From Gimesia aquarii (GTDB lineage Bacteria; Planctomycetota; Planctomycetia; Planctomycetales; Planctomycetaceae), in the NCBI RefSeq assembly GCF_007748195.1, contig NZ_CP037920.1, positions 1,799,501 through 1,863,500 of the forward strand: a stretch of 64,000 bases of DNA. Reading direction: 5' to 3'. A program made the translations under genes and the position numbers. The notes beneath the pieces are model-generated. The model was not told the DNA's origin. It searched no databases and saw only the letters and a program-made list of their open reading frames with translations. This document shows positions 54,697 through 64,000 of this stretch, piece after piece (the stretch's first letter is position 1; each line of letters starts with the position of its first letter).

Positions 54697-56325
54697 ATGT
54701 CAAATGGCGTAACTCCGGATGAACACGAAAAGAATCCTACAGAGATACCATGTCCGTGTTGTGGTGAGATGGTCCGTGTTGGCCTGGTTCGTTGCTGGAA
54801 CTGCAGCGCATTTATGCGCGAAGATATTGCAGAAGCATATCGTAAGATGCAGGAAAATCCCTCTCCCATGATTTTCAGTAAACTGCCTGATGACTCCGAC
54901 GAGGGAGCTGAAGCAGATTCCCAACTCTCCACAGCCACGATGTCTTCGTTTGGAGGCCGTGATGACGATGATTTTGAGTTAGATAAGAATATTGCAGTCA
55001 CAGAATATGAAGCCTCGGATGATGATTTTCAGCTTACTGGAAATACGAAAATCAGTGATTCTGATCAGTCTACCATCCCTCTGGCACGAGAGGAAACGGT
55101 AGCTGAGTCAGAGCAGGATAGTGATTCAAAGCAGGATACCGACAATACCAATGAAGCAGAGAGTGCCTCGGATGCAAAAGCAAAAGAGGTAAATGCAGAA
55201 CCAACCGAAGACCATTCGGTGGCTACAGGAGGTGATGTCTTGTTAGACGTCGCCATGCAAGAAGAGAAGGAAGATAGAAAACGTCGCAAAGGTAAAAGAA
55301 GGCGTCGGTCTGGAAAAATCGAGGGAGGAGTAGTCGTTTATTGCCCCAATGGGCATCGAATTCGTGTTCGTGAAGAATACCGAGGTGCTGCCGGTAAATG
55401 CCCAGCCTGTGGTGTGTTATACCTTGTACCTTTGGCAACGGACAAAGAAGAAGAGAAACCAGAAACTGATGAATCTGAGACTACGTCCAGCAAAGATGGT
55501 GGTCCAGAATTAAACACTGGTGCTTATAAATATTGGTTCAATGACGTTAAGTTGCATGCGATTGACCCCACAAAACTTAAGTTAAAGCCCAATAGTCTGG
55601 AAAAGACATTCACATTAGTCGATCTGGCGATTTCTAATGACAAAATGTTGTTGCCGGTACTATCAAAAGGTGGCCTCCTTGGAGGTAACAAAGAGAAGCA
55701 ACAGAAGGTCAGAGCTGAGATAGCACAGCATCTGAGTGAAGAAAAAGACGAAGCAGAAATTCCCGCTCATAACGTGCAAGTGTTGGACACAAATCAGATC
55801 CAGAAATTGCGAGTCGTTTTTCCTGCGATGTATGATCATGAATCAGTTTTTGCTGGTGTGCCCGTCTTTGGAAAAGGGCGTATTGCGATATTGCTACCGA
55901 AGCAGGAAGATGCAAAAGAGAACCAATACCTCACACTTTCTCTGACCGAATATCGCAAATTTTCTAAAGCGTTAAATGAACTTCATGGTATCAGTAATCT
56001 GGGGCAAGATTCTGGGATTCCACTGACGGATCAAGTCAATCAAGTCACTTGTCACTATAGTGAAGAATCATTTGAGACGTTGGATAATGAAAGTCTTCAT
56101 TTTTATGAAGCAGATCCCGAAATTGAACTGACACTTGCTGGACGACAATGTGAAGCCTGTCAGTTAATTGTAAGCGAGGATTCAAGGAAGAAAGAGCGAA
56201 TTGGGGGAAAAACAGGTAAGGGAATTGCGAAAGCGAAATGCCCGAAGTGCAATGAGAAATTCGGCAATATTTCTCTCTGGCAAATTGCGGTATCTGAAGT
56301 GCCAGAACAAGCGGAAGCTGAATAG
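54697..56325 (+). CDS. Cytoplasmic protein with three zinc-ribbon motifs
   Basis: 542 residues. Zinc-binding pairs occur three times: PCPCCGE...CWNC near residues 13-30, GHRIRVREEY...GKCPACG near 215-240, and CEACQ...CPKCNEKFG near 485-525. Between the first two lies a long acidic, low-complexity stretch (Glu, Asp, Ser, with a basic patch RKRRKGKRRRRSGK near 195). A conserved-looking alpha/beta region covers about 265-460. No catalytic motif or signal peptide. Likely a nucleic-acid or protein adaptor; I do not recognise it. It is upstream of dnaG but separated by 456 bases. Confidence 0.7.
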   Translation: MSNGVTPDEHEKNPTEIPCPCCGEMVRVGLVRCWNCSAFMREDIAEAYRKMQENPSPMIFSKLPDDSDEGAEADSQLSTATMSSFGGRDDDDFELDKNIAVTEYEASDDDFQLTGNTKISDSDQSTIPLAREETVAESEQDSDSKQDTDNTNEAESASDAKAKEVNAEPTEDHSVATGGDVLLDVAMQEEKEDRKRRKGKRRRRSGKIEGGVVVYCPNGHRIRVREEYRGAAGKCPACGVLYLVPLATDKEEEKPETDESETTSSKDGGPELNTGAYKYWFNDVKLHAIDPTKLKLKPNSLEKTFTLVDLAISNDKMLLPVLSKGGLLGGNKEKQQKVRAEIAQHLSEEKDEAEIPAHNVQVLDTNQIQKLRVVFPAMYDHESVFAGVPVFGKGRIAILLPKQEDAKENQYLTLSLTEYRKFSKALNELHGISNLGQDSGIPLTDQVNQVTCHYSEESFETLDNESLHFYEADPEIELTLAGRQCEACQLIVSEDSRKKERIGGKTGKGIAKAKCPKCNEKFGNISLWQIAVSEVPEQAEAE

Positions 56326-56782
56326 TATAATAGTGTTGAATTGTTTGACCATTTCTTACTCTGCTTTATTTGCTTACAACCTTCTTCAGCATTTGACAGG
56401 GACATTGCGGTGGTTGTGTCAGAAGTTATAATGCCTATAATTCATATAAACCAACTGTCTAATGGCTATTGATTTGCCTGTTCGGATTGTGTTGACTATT
56501 CTGATTGAGTAAGTGATACAATCATGGTTTACTATTCGGATTAACTTGTACTTGCACACTTAGGCATGTTTATAACATTATATAAATTTTGATCTTATGA
56601 GCTAACATGGTTTGTATTACTCTGAATGGATTTTCTTGACCAATGGGAACTATGGGGTAAAATTAAGTTACGCAGAGCTGAGCAGGGAAGCACTCTTGAC
56701 TGAGATACGTGTGTCCACTTTTCATGTTTGGTGAATTAAGTGGCACTGAGGGGCCGCTTTTTGAACTGTTCAGGAGAAACTG
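56326..56782. other. Upstream region of dnaG
   Basis: About 456 bases with no gene. AGGAG before 56783 is the dnaG ribosome site. The GC-richer segment 56665-56770 could be a leader but I cannot draw a convincing fold. Confidence 0.35.
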
Positions 56783-58702
56783 GTGTCGCCAGGATTTGAT
56801 CAAAATTTCAAAGAACTGGTCCGCCAGAGAACAAACATCGTTGAGTTGGTATCCGAGTCGATTCAATTGACTCCCAGCGGGCATGATTTCAAAGGTCTCT
56901 GTCCTTTTCATAATGACCATAATCCTTCAATGATGGTCTATCCTGAGCGTGGTACCTGGCGATGCTGGGTCTGTAATAACGGAGGCGACTGTTTTTCCTG
57001 GGTGGAAAAATATGATGATGTCAGCTTCTATGAGGCATTAAAGATCTTGGCTGAGAAAGCCCATTTGGAACTGCCTCAATCTACTGCACGCGTGGGATCT
57101 GTTCCGCGATCTAATATCGTAGAAAAGACATCATTATTTGAAGTGATGAAATGGGCAGAGCAGCAATTTCACCATTGTTTGATGGAAACTGCCGAAGGAG
57201 AATATGCTCGTCGCTATCTTATTGAGGAGCGAGGATATACCGAAGATACGATCAGGCAGTTTCGGTTAGGCTTTCATCCGGACCACTGGCAATGGTTAGT
57301 GAATCGCGCACAAGGTAAATATGCTGAAGCATTATTGTCGGAAGCAAAATTGATTTTCAAAAAAGAAGGTCATAACCGATATTCCGATTATTTCGTCAAT
57401 CGGGTGATGTTTCCGGTTCGCGACGAGCGTAAACGAGTTGTTGCATTTGGGGGACGTGTTCTGCCAGGAACTAATTCCGATGGAATCGCCAAGTATTTCA
57501 ACAGTCCCGAAAGCTTGATCTTTACTAAGAGCAAGCTGCTATTCGGTTTGGATCAAGCGAGACAACGAATTCGAGAAACGGAGACTGTAGTCGTCGTCGA
57601 AGGGTACACTGATTGCATAACAGCGCATCAGTTTGGGGTGACGAATGTAGTGGCAACATTAGGGACAGCGTTGACGGACACGCATGTTTCTTATCTGAAG
57701 CGTCTGGCTCGAAAAGTCGTGCTCGTATTTGACGGTGATGATGCAGGACAAAATGCGGCCGAGCGTTCTTTAACGAAATTTATCTCTCAGGAAGTCGATT
57801 TGCGAATTTTAACGTTACCTGCGAGAAAAGATCCTGCCGAGTTTTTGGAGGAGCAAGGTGCAGAAAAGCTGAAGCAACTGATTGATCAAGCGCCCGAAGC
57901 GTGGAGTTTCAAGTTAAATATTTGTCTCAAAAAATTTGGACTAGAGTCAATTGATGGTCAGCATCGTATTTTAGAACAAATGCTTGAGTTGTTGGCAGCA
58001 AGTCCCAACCTAACCGGTAAAGTTCGTGAAGACATTATATTGAGAAAGTTGTCAGATCGACTGGGTTTACATGAACAAGTTGTCCGAAAACGACTTAGTG
58101 AAGTAAAACAAAAGCGTCATTCAAATCTTAATTCCAGTCCCTCAGCTAATGAATCTCGCTCGATTCCAATTACGAATTCCATTCCGGGCAGCAGCCAGGA
58201 AACTGATCATACAGCGAAAGACAATCAACTTGAGAGCGAACTTCTTGAAATTATCTTTGTATATCCGGAATCTGTCACCCAAATTCATCAACATATTTCC
58301 CCTTCCAACTTGAAGAACCAACAGTTGCGATTTCTTTATCAGTTAAGCATTGACTTAACTGAAGAGGGGATTGTACCTGTTCTGGATCGGATTCTGGATC
58401 GAATTGATGATCCAGATTTAAAACAACTGGTCGTAAAAATTGACGCCCAGGCACAAGAAAAAGCAATTCACACAAAAATCCATGCGAGTCCCAACCTGCA
58501 TGAAGGAATTCCTCATTTTTTGAAGCATTCCATCAAAAACCTTAAATGGCGGGAAGAACGGGAACACCACGAGCAGACTAAGGGACTTCTATTTCAGAAC
58601 TCCCAAAACACAAGTTTGAATTCTGATGCAAAAGAATTATTGAAGAAAGCATCTGAGTTTCATCAAAAACGACACCAGAAAAACTCACTTGAGACCCATT
58701 AA
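56783..58702 (+). CDS. dnaG: DNA primase
   Basis: 639 residues, normal length. It makes RNA primers at replication forks. The zinc finger is complete at the N-terminus (GLCPFHNDHNPSM, then WRCWVCNNGGDCFSW). The catalytic core with the Toprim domain carries VVVVEGYTDCITAHQFG near 270 and VLVFDGDDAGQNAAERS near 320. The C-terminal helicase-binding domain is divergent as usual. The GTG start has AGGAG upstream. rpoD follows 23 bases later in the classical macromolecular-synthesis order, without rpsU. Confidence 0.96.
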   Translation: MSPGFDQNFKELVRQRTNIVELVSESIQLTPSGHDFKGLCPFHNDHNPSMMVYPERGTWRCWVCNNGGDCFSWVEKYDDVSFYEALKILAEKAHLELPQSTARVGSVPRSNIVEKTSLFEVMKWAEQQFHHCLMETAEGEYARRYLIEERGYTEDTIRQFRLGFHPDHWQWLVNRAQGKYAEALLSEAKLIFKKEGHNRYSDYFVNRVMFPVRDERKRVVAFGGRVLPGTNSDGIAKYFNSPESLIFTKSKLLFGLDQARQRIRETETVVVVEGYTDCITAHQFGVTNVVATLGTALTDTHVSYLKRLARKVVLVFDGDDAGQNAAERSLTKFISQEVDLRILTLPARKDPAEFLEEQGAEKLKQLIDQAPEAWSFKLNICLKKFGLESIDGQHRILEQMLELLAASPNLTGKVREDIILRKLSDRLGLHEQVVRKRLSEVKQKRHSNLNSSPSANESRSIPITNSIPGSSQETDHTAKDNQLESELLEIIFVYPESVTQIHQHISPSNLKNQQLRFLYQLSIDLTEEGIVPVLDRILDRIDDPDLKQLVVKIDAQAQEKAIHTKIHASPNLHEGIPHFLKHSIKNLKWREEREHHEQTKGLLFQNSQNTSLNSDAKELLKKASEFHQKRHQKNSLETH

Positions 58703-58725
58703 CTAGATAGATTGGGAGAAGCAAC

Positions 58726-60411
58726 GTGCACCGACTCGACGCCCGATTGAATGAACTCATCGAAAACGGCAAAAAACAGGGATATCTCACTTACGATGAG
58801 GTGAGTGCTTATTTACCTGATGAAGCACTCAATCCTGAGAAGCTTGATAACCTTTTGCTCACGATTGAGGAGATTGAATTAGATATCATTCCTGATCAGA
58901 TCATTACAGTCTTAAAGCCCGAAAAAGCCAAAGGAGGTCGCTCTCGTTCTTCCGACGATGCTGCTCGTCGTATTGATGATCCCGTGCGGATGTATTTAAC
59001 TCAAATGGGTGAAATACCGTTACTAACACGTGAGGAAGAGATTCGGCTTGCCAAGAAGATTGAAATCACACGTCGTCGGTTCCGTCGTGAATTGTTGAGT
59101 AGTGATTATGCGATGCGACAGGCAATTGACATTCTGGACAAAGTTCATAAAACCGAACTTCCTTTTGATAGAACGATTAAAGTTTCGGTTACAGAAGGGC
59201 TCGAAAAGAATCAGATTCTTGGTCGGATGCCTCATAATCTAAAGACACTCGAGTATCTTTGTAATAAAAACTCAAGTGACTTTCAAAGATTTGTTGACCC
59301 AGAGCTTTCGAAAAGTGAACGTCGTGAAGCATATTCTTCGTTGCAAAAGCGACGTCGAAAAATGGCGACTTTGATTGAAGAGTTGAGTTTGCGCACACAA
59401 CGTCTGCAAATTGGTATGAAGCGACTTGAGCAAATTTCTCAACGTATGACGGAATTGGAAGATCAGATTCGTGATATGAACGATCTGAGAGTGAAAAATT
59501 CCAAGGATGATCGTGCCAATCTTGATCGTGAATTACAAGATTTGGTTTCTATGACGATGGAAACTCCCGAAACACTTCGCGAGCGAATCAAAGCGGTCAA
59601 GCAGCGCTATCTCGATTACGAAACCGCGATGCGTGAGCTTTCAGGTGGTAACCTACGTTTGGTCGTCTCTATCGCTAAGAAGTACCGCAATCGTGGTCTC
59701 AGTTTTCTTGACCTGATTCAGGAAGGCAATACTGGCTTGATGCGAGCGGTTGATAAATATGAATATCGTCGCGGTTATAAATTCTCAACATACGCCACAT
59801 GGTGGATTAGACAGGCCATTACCCGTGCTATTGCTGATCAGGCTCGTACAATTCGTATTCCCGTACATATGATTGAGACGATGTCTAAACTCAGAAAGGT
59901 CAGTAAGCAACTATTACAGGAAAAAGGACGTGAGCCTACCATGGAAGAGACTGCAGAAGTGGCAGGCATCAGTCTGGAAGAAACTCGCCGTGTGCTTAAG
60001 ATTTCCCGCCACCCCATTAGCCTTGATCGACCAGTTGGTGAGAGTGAAGATAGCTACTTTGGTGACTTCATCGAAGATTCTGACTCAGACAGTCCTGTTA
60101 ACACAGCCAGCCAGGAAATGCTAAAAGATAAAATTGATCATGTCTTGAAAACACTGACCTACCGTGAGCGTGAAATTATCAAATTACGCTTTGGCTTGGG
60201 AGATGGCTATACCTATACATTGGAAGAAGTGGGTCGCATCTTTAAAGTAACACGAGAGCGTGTACGTCAGATCGAAGCAAAAGCGGTCAGAAAATTACAG
60301 CATCCAGTTAGGAGTAAACAACTTCAGGGCTTTATAGAAGGGTTAGTCCCCGAGTGGGGGCAGGCAGAATCCGAAGAAGAGGCGGATGTGACAGCATCAG
60401 CCAGTATTTGA
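58726..60411 (+). CDS. rpoD: RNA polymerase primary sigma factor
   Basis: 561 residues from a GTG with GGGAGAAG upstream. Region 1.1 is short and acidic (about 1-80), 1.2 reads [22 protein letters not shown], then a non-conserved region with a coiled coil (about 205-290). Region 2 carries [16 protein letters not shown] and [18 protein letters not shown]; region 3 [18 protein letters not shown]; region 4 the helix-turn-helix [19 protein letters not shown]. This is the housekeeping sigma-70. An intrinsic terminator follows. Confidence 0.97.
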   Translation: MHRLDARLNELIENGKKQGYLTYDEVSAYLPDEALNPEKLDNLLLTIEEIELDIIPDQIITVLKPEKAKGGRSRSSDDAARRIDDPVRMYLTQMGEIPLLTREEEIRLAKKIEITRRRFRRELLSSDYAMRQAIDILDKVHKTELPFDRTIKVSVTEGLEKNQILGRMPHNLKTLEYLCNKNSSDFQRFVDPELSKSERREAYSSLQKRRRKMATLIEELSLRTQRLQIGMKRLEQISQRMTELEDQIRDMNDLRVKNSKDDRANLDRELQDLVSMTMETPETLRERIKAVKQRYLDYETAMRELSGGNLRLVVSIAKKYRNRGLSFLDLIQEGNTGLMRAVDKYEYRRGYKFSTYATWWIRQAITRAIADQARTIRIPVHMIETMSKLRKVSKQLLQEKGREPTMEETAEVAGISLEETRRVLKISRHPISLDRPVGESEDSYFGDFIEDSDSDSPVNTASQEMLKDKIDHVLKTLTYREREIIKLRFGLGDGYTYTLEEVGRIFKVTRERVRQIEAKAVRKLQHPVRSKQLQGFIEGLVPEWGQAESEEEADVTASASI

Positions 60412-60417
60412 AATTCA

Positions 60418-60450
60418 AACGCCGATCATTATTGATCGGCGTTTTTTTTT
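60418..60450 (+). terminator. Intrinsic terminator of the dnaG-rpoD operon
   Basis: AACGCCGATCA/TGATCGGCGTT form an 11-bp stem (60418-60428 with 60433-60443) with a TTAT loop, followed by a run of nine or ten T. It lies 7 bases after the rpoD stop. Confidence 0.93.
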
Positions 60451-60620
60451 ACATTATCTGAAGGGGCTATGATTCATTATATTTTGGCACCAAAGAAGAT
60501 CAGCTAGATTTACTGCGTATGTCTGGCTATTTGCCGACAGAATCTTTATAACAAAGCAAGTGCATTGAGGCGTGTCGCATTTCGTCTCACCAAAAATAAG
60601 CGTTTCTGGAGTTCTTTAAC

Positions 60621-61331
60621 ATGTCAACTACTGCAGCCAGCTTGAAAGCTTTACACCATTTGTATTTGAGATTACATGATGTAAACCGAAAATTAGAGCA
60701 GGGGCCCAAGCGAATTAAACTAAAAGAGGAGTTCGCTTTACAGCAGGAAGAGAAGCTCAGGTCTTTTCAGGAACAAGTCACGCAGTTGAAAAAACAGGTT
60801 CAGCAGAAGAATCTGGATTTACAATCCAATGAGACAAAAATACTTGATCTGAAGGCAAAACTGAATACTGCTTCCTCAAATAAAGAGTTTGATATTATTA
60901 AAGGGCAAATTAAGGCAGACGAAATGGCAAACAGTGTGCTGGAAGATGAAATCCTGGAGCTCATGGATAAAATCGATGCCGCTGAAGCCGATGTTCAGTT
61001 ATGGGTGGAAAAAAAAGATGCCGCACACGAGTCAGCTAAAGAAGCGGCACAAAATTTCGAGTCTGCTCGAGATTCTCTCGATGAAGAGATCAAAGAATGT
61101 AATGCGGCGATTGCTGATGCTGAACATATCATACCAGAGAATGTGAAGGTTCAATTTGAAAGATTGGTACGGTCACACGGCGCTGGTGCCTTAGCAATTG
61201 TAGAAGGTAAGTATTGTTCTTCCTGTAATGTTTTAATCTCGCCTCAGTTGCGCGTGGAGTTGAATTCAGGAAAACTCGTTTTCTGTAAGTCATGTGGGCG
61301 CCTGTTGTACCTGGAAGAATCACAGGAATAA
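60621..61331 (+). CDS. Coiled-coil C4-type zinc-ribbon protein (CT398/DUF164-like)
   Basis: 236 residues. About 1-175 is a long coiled-coil hairpin rich in K, E and L (LRSFQEQVTQLKKQVQQK). The C-terminal 50 residues form a zinc ribbon with two CxxC pairs (YCSSCNV and FCKSCGR). The family includes Chlamydia CT398 and Helicobacter HP0958, which bind RpoN and flagellar or secretion parts. Position next to rpoD is notable but the gene has its own upstream region. It converges with the prenyltransferase-fold gene. Confidence 0.88.
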   Translation: MSTTAASLKALHHLYLRLHDVNRKLEQGPKRIKLKEEFALQQEEKLRSFQEQVTQLKKQVQQKNLDLQSNETKILDLKAKLNTASSNKEFDIIKGQIKADEMANSVLEDEILELMDKIDAAEADVQLWVEKKDAAHESAKEAAQNFESARDSLDEEIKECNAAIADAEHIIPENVKVQFERLVRSHGAGALAIVEGKYCSSCNVLISPQLRVELNSGKLVFCKSCGRLLYLEESQE

Positions 61332-61352
61332 CGAGGTATAATCGCTTCGTTG

Positions 61353-62285
61353 TTATGCATTAAGTAGAGCCAGCACACCCAGGCCATAAAATGTATATTC
61401 TACATCAGCCTGCTCGTCCCAGCTTGCTCCTCGAAACCCTCCTGTGGGGAACTCAAGCCATTCGGTCATAAATTGCATCAATTGCTTTTGATCGACTAGT
61501 GAGTCGAGCCCCAGATCCTGTGCAGTCAGTAATCCGGTGAACGTAGATAGTCCATCGGCAAAGGGAATGCGCGTATTTGCCTGAAAGCCTCCCTCAGAAC
61601 TCTTCACTTGATTGAGAAAATCGCGAACATCGTCTTTCAGTTCATCATCCATTGCATTTAGGATCAGTAATGTCGCAACAGCAGCGGCTGTCGGGTTTGT
61701 GCCACTACGTTTCATAGGCGAGATTTCTACAAAACCGCCATCGTCACGCTGTCGATCGTAAAGAAATTGTATTAAATCGTTTGAGTCAGGTATCTCAAGG
61801 CCGATCAACTGATAGATCAAAACGACTAGGAACGTGTGGTACGTACTTCCAAGAGCACCTTGTTCTGATTTTGCGTAGCCACCGTCAGGAGTTCTTAGCC
61901 GTTCTAGATTTTGTGAGATTTGTGTATTCCAGTTGTCAGACGCTCCTGTTAAGAGGTCTTCTCCCCCTGAGGCTTGAATAATCAGAGCACAGTAGAGCCA
62001 GCTTAACAGATCGATGGTCGACAGTTTTTCTATGTGGAATTGTTTGAGATAGCTGCTAAGTTCAATACACTGCTGATTTTCAACTCCTCCTAAAATTCCC
62101 AGACTACGAACCGCAAACCCTGTATAATATAGATCGGAGTCTCCTTCTCTTCCGGAAAATCCCCCATCTGCCTGTTGTTGAGCCAGAATATAAGTGCGAT
62201 GTTTTTCTAATGAACTTGGTGGCAGTTTCTCTAATCCCGCTGCCAGTCGTAGGGCCAATTTGACTAAATAAGGTTCGTCATTCAT
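61353..62285 (-). CDS. Prenyltransferase/terpene-cyclase-fold (alpha-alpha barrel) protein
   Basis: 310 residues. Repeats of the protein-prenyltransferase beta-subunit type are visible: QQQADGGFSGREGDSDLYYTG, RTPDGGYAKSEQGALGSTYH, QRDDGGFVEISPM, KSSEGGFQANTRIPFADG and FPTGGFRGAS. In catalytic beta subunits the zinc ligands are Asp, Cys and His; here the positions appear to read Asp-x-Leu and Tyr (EYTFYG), so Cys and His are missing by alignment. Thus the fold is firm, while prenyl transfer is doubtful. No signal peptide. A hairpin sits in its leader. Confidence 0.75.
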   Translation of the reverse strand: MNDEPYLVKLALRLAAGLEKLPPSSLEKHRTYILAQQQADGGFSGREGDSDLYYTGFAVRSLGILGGVENQQCIELSSYLKQFHIEKLSTIDLLSWLYCALIIQASGGEDLLTGASDNWNTQISQNLERLRTPDGGYAKSEQGALGSTYHTFLVVLIYQLIGLEIPDSNDLIQFLYDRQRDDGGFVEISPMKRSGTNPTAAAVATLLILNAMDDELKDDVRDFLNQVKSSEGGFQANTRIPFADGLSTFTGLLTAQDLGLDSLVDQKQLMQFMTEWLEFPTGGFRGASWDEQADVEYTFYGLGVLALLNA

Positions 62286-63070
62286 CTATATCGTGTACCG
62301 CCTCCCCTTTAAAAAGGGGATAAGTATGGAATCCAAATGGTTTTTTCTCATGCTTTTTTGAAAATTGTGAAAAATTTCTCAATGGAAATGTCAAATTCGT
62401 CTTTCGTTGGATCTGAATTTAGCATATGTTCCCGCTCAACATCTCTTAAACTCAAAGAATCTATCTCTCTCAGAACTGTAAATTAAGAAAACCATTCGGT
62501 AATGATCTTCTTTTTCAGTTCAAAATGGGTCAGCCTTACCCAAGGTTGATCGATCGGATTCTTCTGAGTGACAACTCACAATAAAAATTACCTAGAAACT
62601 ATTCAAACAATACTAGCACGTTTCCGCTAAAAAGCCCATTTTTATCGGTTCGTGTGACTACATATCCTTCAATGTTCGGCCGGATTCTATCTTCTGATAG
62701 AAGTGTAATGATCAATGAACTCTCTCATGATGGTTGCAAGCCAGTCGAGTTGATTTACTTCCTTATAACAATTGATTTTTAAGACATAAAATCACAGATG
62801 CGCATTTTTTCTGCCGCTGCTGTTGGGCAGTTGGTGTATGTGTCTGTCGTTATGAGCTTAATTTATGTGTAACTACGACTTGATTGATCGAGTCTGTGGA
62901 GATAGCTCCTCAATTCGGTTCTGAATTTGGAAGATGATTTGTTGAGACATCTCATGAATGATCCTGAAATTATTGTCATAGATAAAAACAAATTCATGAC
63001 AGATCAAAATACAACAGAGCGAGACGATAACGCCAAATTGCACTCAACGTGCATAACCGAGGTGAAACAG
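62286..63070. other. Divergent gap with a leader hairpin
   Basis: About 780 bases, AT-rich. TCCCCTTT/AAAGGGGA (62303-62310 with 62313-62320) is an 8-bp hairpin 18 bases before the prenyltransferase-fold gene on the minus strand. No gene is seen. GAGG before 63071 is the ribosome site of the last gene. Confidence 0.4.
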
Positions 63071-64000
63071 ATGCCTGTGTTGACATCAAGCTATTCTGGA
63101 CGATTTATGAAAATTGCATTTCGCCTGATCGCAGGTGTGATCGTTCTGGCAATTTCTGCCATGTCAGGAACATTACTGGCCGAAGAACAGGAATTTTCAA
63201 CAATCATTGCAGATGGTTCAGAGACGACGGATACACTCGATGGAATCTCATCAATTGTGCCCGGTAATGGCATGGGAACACTGTTTCGAGCCGGACATCA
63301 GGCAGGTAAAACCGTTGGTTTAGAGGAATCCATTTCTCATCTTGAGGCCATGCCATATCTGTTTACATACACGAAAAATCCTGATGATGCAGGTATGTTA
63401 TTTGGAAACTTTCGTTTGTTTAGAACAAATCGTGGTCATCTTGGCGGTGGTCTTGGGCTTGGTTATCGATTTTTCAATTATGACAGAGACCGAATTTTTG
63501 GAGCCAGTTTTTATTATGATCGTGATGACTCTTCTACAAAAATTTTCCAACAGTTAGTTCTCAATGTAGAAACAATGGGACGCTTTTGGGACGCGAATGG
63601 AAACTTCTATCTGCCTATTGGAACTCGTCAGAAATTGCTTGACGTTCAATTTAATGAAGGTAGTCAGCGGTTTTCAGGATTCAATGTTCTTTATGACCAG
63701 ACACGTACACTTGGAACAGCAATGCGTGGTTTTGATGCTGAATTCGGAGTTCCCATTTGGGGGCAAATCGCTCAAAAACATGAAGCGCGCGCTTACGCGG
63801 GAACTTATCACTTCGCAGCAACAGGCAGTGAAGACGTCTGGGGCTGGCGAGGTCGTTTGCAGGCAAATCCGGTTCCCAATGTTTTGATGGAACTCAGCTT
63901 AACCAACGACGCGACCTTTAATACGAATGTTTTCTTCAATGTGACATGGACCTTTGCAGGTCGACCTGAGTGGAACAAGATGGAAAAATCCACTCAGATG
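63071..64000 (+). CDS. Outer-membrane beta-barrel protein, inverse-autotransporter-like, cut by the window end
   Basis: 310 codons without a stop at the right edge, so the gene is partial. The ATG at 63071 is chosen because GAGG lies eight bases upstream; a later ATG at 63107 also gives a good signal peptide (MKIAFRLIAGVIVLAISAM, cut near LLAEE), and the frame is open back to an ATG at 62954. The mature part shows alternating strands and motifs typical of intimin/invasin barrels: LGGGLGLGYRFFNYDRD, FGASFYYDRDD, GNFYLPIGTRQ and AEFGVPIWG. In this family an N-terminal barrel exports C-terminal passenger domains to the cell surface; the passenger would lie beyond the window. Confidence 0.75.
   Translation, partial: MPVLTSSYSGRFMKIAFRLIAGVIVLAISAMSGTLLAEEQEFSTIIADGSETTDTLDGISSIVPGNGMGTLFRAGHQAGKTVGLEESISHLEAMPYLFTYTKNPDDAGMLFGNFRLFRTNRGHLGGGLGLGYRFFNYDRDRIFGASFYYDRDDSSTKIFQQLVLNVETMGRFWDANGNFYLPIGTRQKLLDVQFNEGSQRFSGFNVLYDQTRTLGTAMRGFDAEFGVPIWGQIAQKHEARAYAGTYHFAATGSEDVWGWRGRLQANPVPNVLMELSLTNDATFNTNVFFNVTWTFAGRPEWNKMEKSTQM

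Overview
This window looks like chromosome of a marine-type planctomycete, possibly close to Gimesia. That is an inference from gene content: many secreted sulfatases, a DUF1080/beta-propeller/CxxCH cytochrome giant of the PVC type, PQQ-like propellers, a 6-phosphogluconolactonase-fold lactonase, a Tat-exported TIM-barrel isomerase, a SulP-carbonic anhydrase fusion and large N-terminally anchored envelope proteins. I see no rRNA, no convincing tRNA, no CRISPR array and no transposase gene.

Layout. 1-1.5 kb: a gene remnant cut by the window edge and by an in-frame amber codon, ending inside a 42-bp perfect palindrome, followed by a two-hairpin repeat and about 0.8 kb with no convincing gene. 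1.5-17.3 kb: a methyltransferase, pyruvate carboxylase, two small proteins of unknown role (one with a lectin-like domain), HinT, a divergent Nramp-like transporter, trpE with a structured leader, an orphan mcsB and the DUF1080-cytochrome giant. 17.4-24.7 kb: UbiB-type kinase, PQQ-like propeller plus hemL, M42 peptidase, HDOD protein and STAS-like protein. 25.3-32.4 kb: a sulfatase island with three sulfatases, a DUF309 protein and a second divergent Nramp-like transporter that is co-directional with one sulfatase. 32.4-40.5 kb: rhodanese, lactonase, a small Cys-rich protein, phosphoesterase plus RibD-like reductase, an NTF2-like secreted protein, Tat-exported isomerase, and a propeller-photolyase gene pair. 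41-48.8 kb: SulP-STAS-carbonic anhydrase fusion, an unrecognised protein with a DeoR-sensor-like domain but no DNA-binding domain, and a GntR regulator divergent from a secreted LamG protein whose LamG fold appears to be split by a seven-bladed propeller. 48.8-54.2 kb: a three-gene ABC-2 cassette and a DUF58 protein. 54.7-62.3 kb: a triple zinc-ribbon protein, dnaG-rpoD, a coiled-coil zinc-ribbon protein and a prenyltransferase-fold protein that seems to lack its zinc ligands. 63.1 kb-end: a partial outer-membrane beta-barrel protein resembling inverse autotransporter barrels.

The genes are mostly housekeeping and polysaccharide/envelope functions in short transcription units. Strongest candidates for something undescribed are the split LamG-propeller protein with its divergent GntR regulator, the HTH-less DeoR-sensor-like protein, and the Nramp-like/sulfatase gene pair in which both proteins lack canonical active-site residues.
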